Positions 46,755 to 56,737 are shown, counted from the stretch's first letter. The stretch is DNA of 64,000 bases from Paracoccaceae bacterium (GCA_021647745.1 JAKIUB010000013.1:3784-67783), one strand, 5' to 3'. The notes: a model not told the origin generated them from the letters alone. Program-made: numbers and translations.

Positions 46755-47546
46755 ATGACCAGCGAATTGCCGAAGGCCTATAGAGGGCTTGTTTCCCTAA
46801 AAGTAAAAAATGTGCGGCACTGGACAGAGAAGACCTTTTCCTTCACTTGCGAGCGCCCGGACAGCTTCCGGTTTCGCTCCGGCGAGTTTGCGATGATCGG
46901 CCTGCCTAATGGCGATAAAGCGCTGCTGCGGGCTTATTCGATCGCCTCGCCCAACTGGGCCGAAGAGCTGGAGTTTTATTCGATCAAAGTGGCAGATGGC
47001 CCGCTGACCTCGCGCTTGCAGCACATCAAGGTCGGAGACGATATCCTGATACGGCCCAAGCCGGTCGGCACGCTGGTGCATGATGCGCTGTTGCCGGGAA
47101 AACGGCTGATCATGTTTTCGACAGGCACAGGCATCGCGCCTTTTGCTTCGGTAATCCGTGATCCGGAAACCTATGATAAATTTGACGAAGTGATCCTGAC
47201 ACAAACCTGCCGCGAGATGAAAGAGCTGGATTATGGCAAGCACCTTATGGCCGAAATCGAGGGTGATGAATTGCTTCAGGAGGTGGTGGGAGACAAGCTG
47301 CGCTTCATCTGCACCACCACCCGCGAGAAAAGCGAGCAAATGGGCCGGATGACCGAGTGGCTGCGCGATGGCCGCTTTAAGCAGGCAACGGGCGCGGCGC
47401 TCTCTCCGGAGACCGACCGTGTGATGATTTGTGGCTCGATGGAAATGCTGGCCGAGCACAAAGAGCTGTGTGAAGCGGCGGGTATGGTCGAAGGGTCCAA
47501 TAGCCAACCGGGGCAGTTTGTAATCGAAAAGGCCTTTGTGGACTAG
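46755..47546 (+). CDS. fpr: Ferredoxin/flavodoxin-NADP+ reductase
   Basis: FAD enzyme exchanging electrons between NADPH and ferredoxin or flavodoxin, used in oxidative-stress defence and FeS repair. 263 residues. RAYSIASPNW binds FAD, MFSTGTGIAPFASVIRDP binds the NADP pyrophosphate, and MICGSMEML is the C-terminal NADP site; the C-terminus EKAFVD is the bacterial class I type. Start ATG 46755; own promoter and terminator, so monocistronic. Confidence 0.93.
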   Translation: MTSELPKAYRGLVSLKVKNVRHWTEKTFSFTCERPDSFRFRSGEFAMIGLPNGDKALLRAYSIASPNWAEELEFYSIKVADGPLTSRLQHIKVGDDILIRPKPVGTLVHDALLPGKRLIMFSTGTGIAPFASVIRDPETYDKFDEVILTQTCREMKELDYGKHLMAEIEGDELLQEVVGDKLRFICTTTREKSEQMGRMTEWLRDGRFKQATGAALSPETDRVMICGSMEMLAEHKELCEAAGMVEGSNSQPGQFVIEKAFVD

Positions 47547-47554
47547 GTTGGCCG

Positions 47555-47590
47555 ATGCTGTGGTCGAAAAAGACCGACCACAGCATATTT
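47555..47590 (+). terminator. fpr terminator
   Basis: ATGCTGTGGTCG-N8-CGACCACAGCAT, 12-base perfect arms with loop AAAAAGAC, followed by ATTT. It lies between converging fpr and the cytochrome gene; the T-run is short. Confidence 0.7.
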
Positions 47591-47596
47591 CCGGTT

Positions 47597-48058
47597 TTAA
47601 CCGTCTGCCAGAGCCTGGGCAGCAGTGCGCTCGGCCTGCGCGGCGCGCTCGCGGTCGGTCCAGGTGGATTTGATATAGGCCCAGACATCGCTGATCTGAT
47701 CATCGGTTAGCACCTCACCAAAGGCGGGCATGCCGCTTTTAAAATCGGTTATGCCAAGGTCTGCCATCGCCTGCTGGCCACCAACTTTGGTGTAGTTTAT
47801 CAGCATCCCGTCATCGTGGTGCCATGTGTGGCCCTCTACACTATGGGGCGGGGCGGGCATGGTGCCGTCTGCATTTTGTATGCGCCAGTTTTCCTGCCCT
47901 TCGAGATTGATCCCGTGGCAGGCAGCACAGCTTTTGTCATAGATAATCTGCCCCCGAACCTGCGCCTCCAGCACCGGGTCCGGTTTCATAAAGCTTAGAC
48001 TATATAGAGAGGCGATGCCGATTGCGATAATGGCAGCGAATGCAAGGAAAACCTTCAT
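47597..48058 (-). CDS. Membrane-anchored or secreted mono-heme cytochrome c
   Basis: 153 residues: N-terminal hydrophobic segment (FLAFAAIIAIGIASLYSLSF) that may stay as an anchor, a class I cytochrome c with heme site CAACH, and Met ligand in SGMPAFGEVLTDDQI. The C-terminus is a charged helix. Its ATG overlaps the stop of the multicopper oxidase gene (ATGA), so the two are made together; the cytochrome may exchange electrons with the oxidase. Confidence 0.9.
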   Translation of the reverse strand: MKVFLAFAAIIAIGIASLYSLSFMKPDPVLEAQVRGQIIYDKSCAACHGINLEGQENWRIQNADGTMPAPPHSVEGHTWHHDDGMLINYTKVGGQQAMADLGITDFKSGMPAFGEVLTDDQISDVWAYIKSTWTDRERAAQAERTAAQALADG

Positions 48059-49431
48059 GCTGTTACCCTTACCCATGTGATCATACCGGCTGATTGATGG
48101 GATAGCATATGGCAATGAAAAACCCAATCCCCCGGATTACTGGCGGTAAAGGCTATTTCGCGCCGCTCCTGACGCTCGATCAGTATGGTATCGAGCAGCG
48201 GGCCAAAAGAGCCATCCGGCAAGATTTCCTGAAAATGGGCGCCGTGCATGTGCATGGCATGGGCAAAAGCGGTATCGTTGATGATCGGAATGCGCAGGGT
48301 CTCGCCAAGCGCCACTTCGGCAAGGGCTGTATCCGGCAGGCCGGCAACGCCGTTGAGGGTCCAGATCTGGCCGTTTTCGACCAGCTTTGCGGCGGTCATC
48401 ATCTTGCCTTTGTAAATGCCCTGGCGCAGCCCGCCCATAGCACCGCCTTCCATGTTCAGCTCGGCGACCTTGGCTCCCTCGATATCACCCAGTTGCTTCA
48501 TCGGGTTGGCCGGCAGCCGCGGAATGTCACCGCGACTGGACAAGCTGGCCTGACCGGTTATCTTCAGGCTGGCCAGTGCGATGCTTTGCTCACGCCCGAC
48601 AAAGCCTATTACCGCGTCTGTGTCCGGTTCGCCCGTGATATCCACGATCACATCGGCGCGTTGTGCTGGTCCAAGCGTCAACATCTCAAGAGGGGTTGGC
48701 TCGCTCAAAGGCATGCCGTCCAGCGCGACGACCTTGCCCTCCATGCCGGTCAAGGCCAGCCGCATCACCCGATCTGTGGCAACACAAATAAACCGCAGCC
48801 GCAGCCGCTGGTTTTTTTTGACCTCGGTGAGCGTAGGCGAGAGCGAGGCTTTCAGGAAATTACCCAGCCGGCCGGCATGGGACCAGTCATGGATCTGGCT
48901 GAAATCAGGGTCGATCTGGGCGTCATCCCCCAGCCGCCAGTCATCGACGATTACGGTGATGTCGTGGTCAACCTCTGGCGGGTTTGGCTCTTCCACGATC
49001 AACGCGCCATAAAGCCCGCGTGATATCTGCTCGGTGGTGTTGAAATGTGAGTGATACCAATATGTGCCGGCATCAGGCACCTCGAAATCATAAAGGAAAT
49101 CTTCGCCGGGCTGCACCGCATCTTGTGTGATGCCGGGCACACCGTCCATGGCGTTTTCAATGCGGATACCGTGCCAGTGGATGGTTGTTGGTTCGTCCAG
49201 CGAGTTCACCAGACGCCGCCGTATTCGCGCCCCTTGCGCCACCCGTATTTCAGGCCCCGGCACGCCGCCATTATAGCCCCATACCTCGGTATCGGGATAT
49301 TTGTCGGACACAAGCGAAACGGCGCTGCGCCGGGCCTCCAACACCTCGACATCGGTATTCGCAAGCGAAAATTTCGGGAGAGCGACCATGGCGGAGGCGC
49401 TTGCCAAAAGGGATCGTCGGGTGAGGTTCAT
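48055..49431 (-). CDS. Tat-exported multicopper oxidase (CueO/SufI-like)
   Basis: 458 residues, three cupredoxin domains. The N-terminus TRRSLLASASAMVAL is a twin-Arg signal. All copper motifs are present: TTIHWHGIRI, YWYHSHFN, HAMHMHGAHF and VFHCHMLSHQSAGM (type 1 Cys, axial Met), so it should be catalytically active with both type 1 and trinuclear copper. There is no long Met-rich insert as in CueO, so substrate (Cu(I), phenols, metal) is open. Export depends on the Tat system, whose genes lie at 56800. Confidence 0.92.
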   Translation of the reverse strand: MNLTRRSLLASASAMVALPKFSLANTDVEVLEARRSAVSLVSDKYPDTEVWGYNGGVPGPEIRVAQGARIRRRLVNSLDEPTTIHWHGIRIENAMDGVPGITQDAVQPGEDFLYDFEVPDAGTYWYHSHFNTTEQISRGLYGALIVEEPNPPEVDHDITVIVDDWRLGDDAQIDPDFSQIHDWSHAGRLGNFLKASLSPTLTEVKKNQRLRLRFICVATDRVMRLALTGMEGKVVALDGMPLSEPTPLEMLTLGPAQRADVIVDITGEPDTDAVIGFVGREQSIALASLKITGQASLSSRGDIPRLPANPMKQLGDIEGAKVAELNMEGGAMGGLRQGIYKGKMMTAAKLVENGQIWTLNGVAGLPDTALAEVALGETLRIPIINDTAFAHAMHMHGAHFQEILPDGSFGPLLDTILIERQERREIAFTASNPGDWVFHCHMLSHQSAGMITWVRVTA

Positions 49432-49522
49432 ACTGTGGGTCTCCGCAGGGAAATAGAATTTGGATGACGCTATTCAGATGGGGGCGGTATTTCAATGATT
49501 TCAATCAAGACAGCCATCACGT

Positions 49523-51118
49523 TTACGTTTGCATCTCTTTAGTCGCGGTCAGCTTGAGATCAGGATAATCGCGCTCGACCCTGTCAATATCCCATTGTAG
49601 TCGCGTCAGAAACACCGGATCACCATCATGGTCGGTGGAACACTGGCCCATGTTGGCATTGAGAAAGGCATCAACCTTGTCTCGATCGCCGTTGATCCAG
49701 CGCGCAGACTGGTATTGGGTGGCCTCAAAGCGCACGGGCAGGCCGTATTCCAGCTCGATCCGGCTGGCCAGCACCTCGAATTGCAGCGCCCCGACCACAC
49801 CCACGATCCAGCCGGAGCCGATCATCGGCTTAAAGACTTTGCTTGCGCCTTCCTCGGCAAACTGGGTCAGCGCCTTCTCCAAATGCTTGGATTTGAGCGG
49901 ATCAAGCGCGCGCACAGATTGTAATAGCTCGGGCGCAAAGCTCGGGATGCCGGTAAAGCGGATGGCCTCGCCCTCGGTCAGGCTATCGCCGATGCGAAGC
50001 TGGCCGTGGTTTGGAATGCCGATGATATCGCCCGCCCATGCGTCCTCGGCCAGCTCGCGGTCATTGGCGAGGAAAAGCACAGGGTTGGAAATCGACATCT
50101 GTTTGCCGCTGCGAATATGCTTGAGCTTCATGCCGCGTTTGAAATGCCCCGAGCAGAGCCGCACAAAGGCCACGCGGTCGCGGTGCTTTGGGTCCATATT
50201 AGCCTGAACCTTGAAGACAAAACCGGAAACTTTTGTTTCTGCTGGAGAAACACTGCGCGGCGTGCCTGGGCGAATTTGGGGTTCGGGACCATAATTGGCA
50301 ATGCCGTCCATCAGCTCCTGCACGCCAAACGAATTAATGGCGGAGCCAAACCAGATCGGGGTTTGGGTGCCCTCAAGGAAAGCCTCGCGGCTGAAGGCGG
50401 GCATCAGCTCGCGCACCATCTCAAGGTCTTCGCGCAGCTTTTCCAGCAGTTCCGGCGGCACATGCTCTTCAATAGCCGGATCGTCCAAACCATTGATTTT
50501 AATGCTTTCGGCTACCACATTGCGATCTGCGCGATCCATCAGTTGCAGGCGATCATTGAGGATATCGTAGCAACCGATAAACTCGCGACCAACCCCGATC
50601 GGCCATGTGATAGGGGTGACATCAATGGCGAGGTTTTCCTGAATTTCATCAATTATATCAAGGATATCACGGCTTTCGCGGTCCATCTTGTTACAAAAAG
50701 TCAAAATAGGAAGGTCCCGCAAGCGGCAGACCTCGAACAGCTTTTGCGTCTGGCTTTCCACGCCCTTTGCGCCATCAATCACCATAATGGCGGCATCCAC
50801 CGCCGTGAGCGTGCGGTAGGTATCCTCCGAAAAATCCGAGTGGCCGGGGGTATCTACGAGGTTAAACCAGAAGTCTTTGAATTCAAACGACATGGCCGAG
50901 GCAGAGACGGAAATTCCACGGTCTTTCTCCATCTGCATAAAGTCGGAACGGGACCGGCGGGCATCGCCTTTGGCGCGCACTTGGCCCGCCATCTGGATTG
51001 CGCCACCAAAGAGCAGAAATTTCTCGGTCAGCGTGGTTTTTCCCGCATCGGGATGCGAGATGATGGCAAAGGTGCGGCGCCGCGCAATTTCGCGTGGTAG
51101 GGGGGCGTTATCTGTCAT
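49523..51118 (-). CDS. prfC: Peptide chain release factor 3
   Basis: Translational GTPase that recycles RF1/RF2 after peptide release. 531 residues. G1 ISHPDAGKTT, G2 area DRGISVSASAM, G3 VDTPGHSDF, G4 FCNKMDRE; domains II and III follow, with the RF3 C-terminal fold (GALQFEVLASRIELEYGLPV). The open frame extends to 51319, but ATG 51118 gives the conserved start MTDNAPLPREIARRRTFAII. Confidence 0.96.
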   Translation of the reverse strand: MTDNAPLPREIARRRTFAIISHPDAGKTTLTEKFLLFGGAIQMAGQVRAKGDARRSRSDFMQMEKDRGISVSASAMSFEFKDFWFNLVDTPGHSDFSEDTYRTLTAVDAAIMVIDGAKGVESQTQKLFEVCRLRDLPILTFCNKMDRESRDILDIIDEIQENLAIDVTPITWPIGVGREFIGCYDILNDRLQLMDRADRNVVAESIKINGLDDPAIEEHVPPELLEKLREDLEMVRELMPAFSREAFLEGTQTPIWFGSAINSFGVQELMDGIANYGPEPQIRPGTPRSVSPAETKVSGFVFKVQANMDPKHRDRVAFVRLCSGHFKRGMKLKHIRSGKQMSISNPVLFLANDRELAEDAWAGDIIGIPNHGQLRIGDSLTEGEAIRFTGIPSFAPELLQSVRALDPLKSKHLEKALTQFAEEGASKVFKPMIGSGWIVGVVGALQFEVLASRIELEYGLPVRFEATQYQSARWINGDRDKVDAFLNANMGQCSTDHDGDPVFLTRLQWDIDRVERDYPDLKLTATKEMQT

Positions 51119-51251
51119 GGGGCGGGTATAGAGGAGCGAATGAATGAGGGCAAGATTGCGGTGAGCAGGAAAACGATGGCGGCGCGTTTGATGCTGCGCT
51201 TGTGACGAGGGCATGCTCGCGCCGCGCGGACAGGTATGTGGCAGGGCCGAA

Positions 51252-52028
51252 TTAAGGCGAGAAACGCCCGAAACCGGAGGTTTTGTCAGAAAACAGGCGC
51301 CCGGTATTGCCGGAACCAAACCGGTAATTGAGGCCGAATTGGAACAGGTAATAGTTATATAGCTGATAGTGCTGGGCGGAGTATTCGATCATAAAATCAA
51401 AGCGGCTGTCTTGTGGTGAATACTCAAGCCCGAGCGTGTATTGTTTCAGCGGGAACGGCCAATCAGCACTTTCCCTGTATGTATAACCAGTACTCAGCTC
51501 AATGGATGGAGAGATGGGGGCATAAACAAAAGCGGTTGCGAGGAGGTTCGCATTTGAGGAGGAATTCGAGTATGAGGAGAGGGAGGTTTCCAGATCAAAT
51601 CTCCCAAGGCTGACGATGCTTTCAAGCCCGAATAGTTTTGTGCCATTACCCCCCGATGCGGATGGGTCGAGGTCAAGATACTGGAACACCGCGCCGAATT
51701 TGTTGCCGTTATTGCTGATGTAATAGCTATGAAGGTTGACCCCGTATTGGAAGTTGGCCGGGGCGCCGGGGGCGGAGAATTTTATGCTGCCCACATGCGC
51801 GCCCGCTTGCAGGCCGAAATTCCCGCTTGAATAAACAGCATCCAAGCTGGCTTCGAGCTCATAAAAACGATCATCGCTCAGATAGGTATTGGTGAAGGGG
51901 TCATATATATACTCGCGCAGAGAAAAGCCGGAAACCCCAATTTGCCCAGCTTCAAATCGCAGTTGGGCAGCGGTTTCAGTGGCGGTGATTGCAAGGAGGG
52001 TGGTGAGTGTGGCGAAAATTATTTTCAT
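51252..52028 (-). CDS. Outer-membrane beta-barrel protein, porin-like
   Basis: 258 residues: signal peptide MKIIFATLTTLLAITATETA (cleavage at AAQ) then alternating hydrophobic/polar strands rich in Tyr, Ser, Gly and Asn (GVNLHSYYISNNGNKFGAVF, QYTLGLEYSPQDSRFDFMIE). Probably an 8-12-strand barrel. The C-terminus (TSGFGRFSP) lacks a strict terminal Phe. No close family recognised. No cotranscribed partner. Confidence 0.75.
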   Translation of the reverse strand: MKIIFATLTTLLAITATETAAQLRFEAGQIGVSGFSLREYIYDPFTNTYLSDDRFYELEASLDAVYSSGNFGLQAGAHVGSIKFSAPGAPANFQYGVNLHSYYISNNGNKFGAVFQYLDLDPSASGGNGTKLFGLESIVSLGRFDLETSLSSYSNSSSNANLLATAFVYAPISPSIELSTGYTYRESADWPFPLKQYTLGLEYSPQDSRFDFMIEYSAQHYQLYNYYLFQFGLNYRFGSGNTGRLFSDKTSGFGRFSP

Positions 52029-52156
52029 GGCATTACCTGTAGTTTAGCCATTGTTAGAGCATTCGCCGTTAGAGGTAAAGCTCGCTGAGCGCAAGCGAGG
52101 CCAGGCCCGAGCGGCAGGGCTTGCTTGGGCTGGTGCATGGATATTGGCTGGGTTAT

Positions 52157-52251
52157 AGCGTTTCCAGTTCATATTGAATCGCAAATCTGTCTTTCGCTTT
52201 GTATAAGCGCGAAAATGCGATAAGTTTGCTTCAACAAGAACTGGAAACGCT
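52157..52251. repeat. 95-base imperfect palindrome, MITE-like
   Basis: Ends AGCGTTTCCAGTTC (52157-52170) and GAACTGGAAACGCT (52238-52251) are perfect 14-base inverted copies. Inside, TTGAA (52174) pairs with TTCAA (52230) and the adjoining CGCAAA/TTTGC regions match with a small bulge; the centre is CGCTT-TGTAT-AAGCG (52195-52209) flanked by TTTC/GAAA. The whole unit folds into one long hairpin. TTA on both outer sides (52153, 52252) could be a target duplication. No coding capacity. Confidence 0.6.
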
Positions 52252-52284
52252 TTAGGTTTTGGTCATCGGAATCAGGAGAATATT

Positions 52285-53064
52285 ATGGATTTGGGGATAC
52301 GCGGAAAAACCGCAATTGTTTGTGCGGCGTCAAAAGGGTTGGGGCGCGGTTGTGCCGAGGCTTTGGCTGAGGCTGGGGTTGATCTGGTGATCAATGCGCG
52401 TAGCGCGGAGCCGCTGCAGGCGGCAGCACAGGAGATTGCTGAGAAATATGGTGTGAGGGTAGTGCCGGTGGCGGCGGATATTGCCACCGAAAACGGGCGC
52501 AGGGCGGTGCTGGCGGCTATGCCTGCCCCGGATATATTGGTTAACAACGCTGGCGGCCCACCGCCTGGCATGTGGTATGATTGGGAGCGCGAGGATTTCA
52601 TCAAGGCACTGGATGCCAATATGCTGGCCCCGATTGCGATGATGAAGGCAGTGCTGCCAGCTATGATGGATAACGGCTGGGGCAGGGTGGTCAACATCAC
52701 CTCGCAATCGGTGAAATCGCCGATTGCGGTGCTGGGCCTGTCCAATTCGGCGCGGGCGGGGCTGACGGGGTATGTCGGAGGTACCAGCCGACAGGTCGCG
52801 GGCAGCGGGGTGACAATAAACAACCTGTTGCCGGGCATCCACGCGACCGACCGCGCTGTGAGCCTTGATCAGGGGGTGGTGGCCGCGCAGGGGATATCCT
52901 TGAGCGAGGCAAAAGCGCAGCGGGCCGCAACGATACCCGCAGGACGCTACGGTACCACCGGGGAATTTGGCGCGATGTGCGCATTTTTGTGTTCAAACAA
53001 GGCAGGTTTTATCGTCGGGCAAAATATTTTGCTGGACGGGGGCGCGGTCAATGCAACCCTCTGA
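52285..53064 (+). CDS. SDR-family oxidoreductase with altered active site
   Basis: 259 residues, Rossmann fold: cofactor motif CAASKGLGRGCAEALA, NNAGGPPPGMW, and the catalytic Ser in VVNITSQSV. The usual Tyr-x-x-x-Lys is missing: the aligned stretch is LGLSNSARAGLTG. A subgroup of SDRs with SN-ARA in this position exists, so it is not a decayed gene, but its chemistry is uncertain. AGGAG precedes the ATG. First gene of a coupled four-gene operon ending in arsM. Confidence 0.88.
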   Translation: MDLGIRGKTAIVCAASKGLGRGCAEALAEAGVDLVINARSAEPLQAAAQEIAEKYGVRVVPVAADIATENGRRAVLAAMPAPDILVNNAGGPPPGMWYDWEREDFIKALDANMLAPIAMMKAVLPAMMDNGWGRVVNITSQSVKSPIAVLGLSNSARAGLTGYVGGTSRQVAGSGVTINNLLPGIHATDRAVSLDQGVVAAQGISLSEAKAQRAATIPAGRYGTTGEFGAMCAFLCSNKAGFIVGQNILLDGGAVNATL

Positions 53065-53416
53065 TGACGAGGGGCCCAAGTATTACTCCCCGCGCTGGTT
53101 CGGAGCTTTACTGCGCGGGCGGCTTTCTTTCGGGGATACGTTTTTTGCCGGCGTAATTGGTCCGGTGGCGATATTACTGCCAGTGGGGTTTGTGCTGGCA
53201 GGGTTTGTTGCCGTGCAGGCGCCCCAGCGCATGGATGGCCTGTTTTTGTTTTTTGCGCTGGTTTATGCGCTATATGTCAGCGCGCTATTGCCAGCGGTTT
53301 GGTTGAGCGCCGCGCGGGCCAAGGTCGGCGGCTGGCGGTGGGTTGGCATTGCTTTGGTTCTGGGTATTACCATCGCTATGTGGGGCGCTGTTGTGCGGTA
53401 TATGGGGGCTTTATGA
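53051..53416 (+). CDS. Small three-helix membrane protein, unknown
   Basis: 121 residues: a short polar N-terminus (MQPSDDEGPKYYSPRWFG) and three membrane helices (GVIGPVAILLPVGFVLAGFV, LFLFFALVYALYVSALLPAV, WVGIALVLGITIAMWGAVVR). Not recognised beyond that. Overlaps the SDR by 14 bases and the next gene by 4, so it is tightly coupled in the operon. Confidence 0.75.
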   Translation: MQPSDDEGPKYYSPRWFGALLRGRLSFGDTFFAGVIGPVAILLPVGFVLAGFVAVQAPQRMDGLFLFFALVYALYVSALLPAVWLSAARAKVGGWRWVGIALVLGITIAMWGAVVRYMGAL

Positions 53417-54522
53417 GTAGCCAGCGCGGGCATAGCCTGAAAGATCAGCTGTTTAACGAAGAAAAGGTGCGTTATCTGGCAGGGCTGTTTGGCCAAGAGT
53501 TTCAAGATACAGGCTTTGTGGATATGGTTATGGCCAAGCTGCCGGAACTGGAGCTGAAAGCGCGGATCACGCATATTGCCGAGTGCCTTGCAGCCAGCCT
53601 GCCGGATGATTTCGAGGAAGCCGCCAAGGTGATCGAGGCGGCCCTGCCACCGCCGCTGGACCCGGGCAAGAGCGATGATGATTTTGGTGATTTCATCTTC
53701 TCTCCTTTGGGGGCGTTTGTGGCGGCGCGCGGGCTGGATATGCCCGAGGTTTCCCTGCCGTTGCTGAGGGAAATAACCAAGCGGTTTTCGGTCGAGTTCG
53801 ATATCCGCCATTTTCTCAATGCGCATCAGGATACTACGATGAAAACCATGCAGGCATGGGCCAAGGATGGTAGCTACCATGTGCGGCGGCTGGCCAGCGA
53901 GGGCACACGACCGGTGCTGCCTTGGGGGGTGAAGGTCGGGCTGACATTGCAAGAGCCGATTGTGCTGCTTGATCAGCTCTATAAAGACCGGGCGCGGTTT
54001 GTAACCCGCTCGGTGGCCAACCACCTTAATGATATCACAAAAAAAGACCCTGATCTGGTGCTGGATACATTGGCGCGCTGGCAAAAAGAAGGCAAGCAGG
54101 CGCCGGATGAGCTGGATTGGTTGACCCGCCACGCGCTGCGCACATTGGTAAAAAAAGGCCATATTGGTGCGCTTGAGCGGCTGGGCTACCGAGCTGCGCC
54201 GGATATTTCGGTAGCGCTTGATTTTACCAAGCGTCTGGAGATCGGCGAGGTTGGCGCGTTGGAGGTTGTGATTTCTGCGGCGTGTGACGAGCGTCTGATG
54301 GTTGATTATGTTATCGGGTTTGTGAAGGCCAACGGCGCATGCAGGCCCAAGGTGTTCAAGCTGAAAAAGCTGGATATAAAGGCCGGAGAGCAGCTGGTTC
54401 TCAAAAAAAATCACCGTTTTTTGAAGGAAGCCACCACGTTTAGGCATTTCCCCGGCGCGCATTCGGTTTATATGCAGATCAACGGTCAAAAATTTGCCGA
54501 ACAGGAGTTTGAGCTGGTATGA
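53413..54522 (+). CDS. AlkC-like DNA alkylation repair protein (HEAT-like repeats plus C-terminal beta domain)
   Basis: 369 residues. Mostly alpha-helical HEAT-like repeats (about 1-270), with AWAKDGSYHVRRLASEGTRP and VLPWG, a stretch characteristic of the AlkC/AlkD alkyl-purine glycosylase superfamily, then a C-terminal Ig-like beta domain (about 280-369, PKVFKLKKLDIKAGEQLVL to EFELV) as in AlkC. Should remove methylated bases such as 3-methyladenine without base flipping. Overlaps both neighbours by 4 bases, including arsM. Confidence 0.8.
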   Translation: MSSQRGHSLKDQLFNEEKVRYLAGLFGQEFQDTGFVDMVMAKLPELELKARITHIAECLAASLPDDFEEAAKVIEAALPPPLDPGKSDDDFGDFIFSPLGAFVAARGLDMPEVSLPLLREITKRFSVEFDIRHFLNAHQDTTMKTMQAWAKDGSYHVRRLASEGTRPVLPWGVKVGLTLQEPIVLLDQLYKDRARFVTRSVANHLNDITKKDPDLVLDTLARWQKEGKQAPDELDWLTRHALRTLVKKGHIGALERLGYRAAPDISVALDFTKRLEIGEVGALEVVISAACDERLMVDYVIGFVKANGACRPKVFKLKKLDIKAGEQLVLKKNHRFLKEATTFRHFPGAHSVYMQINGQKFAEQEFELV

Positions 54523-55562
54523 AACATGATGAAGTGCGGGAATATTACGGAAAAGTATTACAAGGATCAGGTGATCTGCAAACCAATGCCTGCTGTACGC
54601 CCGACGATGTGCCCAGGTATTTGCGCGATGTGCTGGCCAAAATCCATCCCGAGGTGAACGAAAAATATTACGGTTGCGGGCTGGTGGCCCCGATGGTGCT
54701 TTCGGGGGCCTCGGTGCTTGATCTTGGCAGTGGCTCGGGGCGGGATGTTTATGCGCTGGCGGGGCTGGTGGGTAAAGGCGGCTCGGTTGTTGGCGTAGAT
54801 ATGACCGACGAGCAGCTTGATGTCGCCCGCCGCCACGAAGAATTTCATGCCCGCGCCTTTGGCTACCCTGCTGCCAACACAAGTTTCCATAAGGGCTATA
54901 TCGAAAAGCTGGACGAGCTGGGTCTGGCAGATGCCAGCTTTGATATTATTGTGTCCAACTGTGTGATCAACCTGTCACCGGACAAGCCTGCGGTATTGCG
55001 TGAGGCCTTCCGGCTGCTGAAGCCGGGCGGGGAGCTTTATTTTTCGGATGTTTATGCCGACCGGCGGGTGCCCGAGGCGCTGCTGCAAGATCCGGTGTTG
55101 TATGGGGAGTGCCTGTCTGGCGCACTTTACTGGAATGATTTTCTGACACTGGCAAAAGAAGCCGGATTTGCCGACCCCCGACTGGTCGAAGATCGGGTGC
55201 TGACCATCGAAAACCCCGAAATCGAGGCCAAACTGGGCGATATCGGTTTTCATTCTGCCACCTACCGTTTGTTCAAGCTTAACGGGCTGGAGCCGGCCTG
55301 TGAAGACTATGGCCAGAGCGTGGCCTACAAGGGCACCATGCCATTGGGTGGTGCCGAGTTTGTGCTGGACAAGGGCCATGTTTTTGCTGCCGGCAAAGAG
55401 GTGAAGGTGTGCGGCAATACCTACCGGATGCTTGCCGGGAGCCGGTTTGCACCCTATTTTGAGTTTAGCGGCGATTTCAGCACGCATTATGGTATCTTTG
55501 CCGGATGCGGCGACGATATGCCGTTTGATACCAGGGGTGGCGCGTCAAGTAGGTGTTGCTAG
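54519..55562 (+). CDS. arsM: Arsenite S-adenosylmethionine methyltransferase ArsM
   Basis: 347 residues. SAM motif VLDLGSGSGRDVYAL at about 66-80. Three cysteines match the As(III) site of known ArsMs: Cys53 (YYGCGL), Cys148 (SNCVINL) and Cys198 (GECLSGAL), the last two 50 apart as in the family; an extra NACC pair (25-26) and a terminal CC may help bind or receive arsenic. C-terminal domain from about 240. No arsR, arsC or efflux genes lie nearby. ATGA overlap with the AlkC-like gene. Confidence 0.92.
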   Translation: MKHDEVREYYGKVLQGSGDLQTNACCTPDDVPRYLRDVLAKIHPEVNEKYYGCGLVAPMVLSGASVLDLGSGSGRDVYALAGLVGKGGSVVGVDMTDEQLDVARRHEEFHARAFGYPAANTSFHKGYIEKLDELGLADASFDIIVSNCVINLSPDKPAVLREAFRLLKPGGELYFSDVYADRRVPEALLQDPVLYGECLSGALYWNDFLTLAKEAGFADPRLVEDRVLTIENPEIEAKLGDIGFHSATYRLFKLNGLEPACEDYGQSVAYKGTMPLGGAEFVLDKGHVFAAGKEVKVCGNTYRMLAGSRFAPYFEFSGDFSTHYGIFAGCGDDMPFDTRGGASSRCC

Positions 55563-55576
55563 GGGGCGGTGGGCTT

Positions 55577-55607
55577 GGTAATCGGAGAGCAGTTTTGAAG
55601 GATTACC
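55577..55607 (+). promoter_or_regulatory. Dyad spanning the ribosome site of the ABC ATPase gene
   Basis: GGTAATC (55577-55583) and GATTACC (55601-55607) are 7-base inverted copies 17 bases apart; the right arm abuts the GTG start and the loop contains GAAGGA. It could be an operator or an RNA hairpin limiting translation. Confidence 0.4.
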
Positions 55608-55608
55608 C

Positions 55609-56724
<1,116 letters not shown>

Positions 56725-56737
56725 GGGCGTTTGGGGT

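Noticed and set aside
48109..49023. 304-codon open frame antisense to the multicopper oxidase
   Set aside because: No domain; the oxidase copper motifs on the other strand are complete.
50006..51100. 364-codon open frame antisense to prfC
   Set aside because: Mirror of a strongly biased coding region; prfC motifs are intact on the other strand.
53263..54882. 539-codon open frame antisense to the AlkC-like and arsM genes
   Set aside because: Crosses two well-supported genes, low-complexity His/Arg/Pro composition, no domain; a shadow frame.
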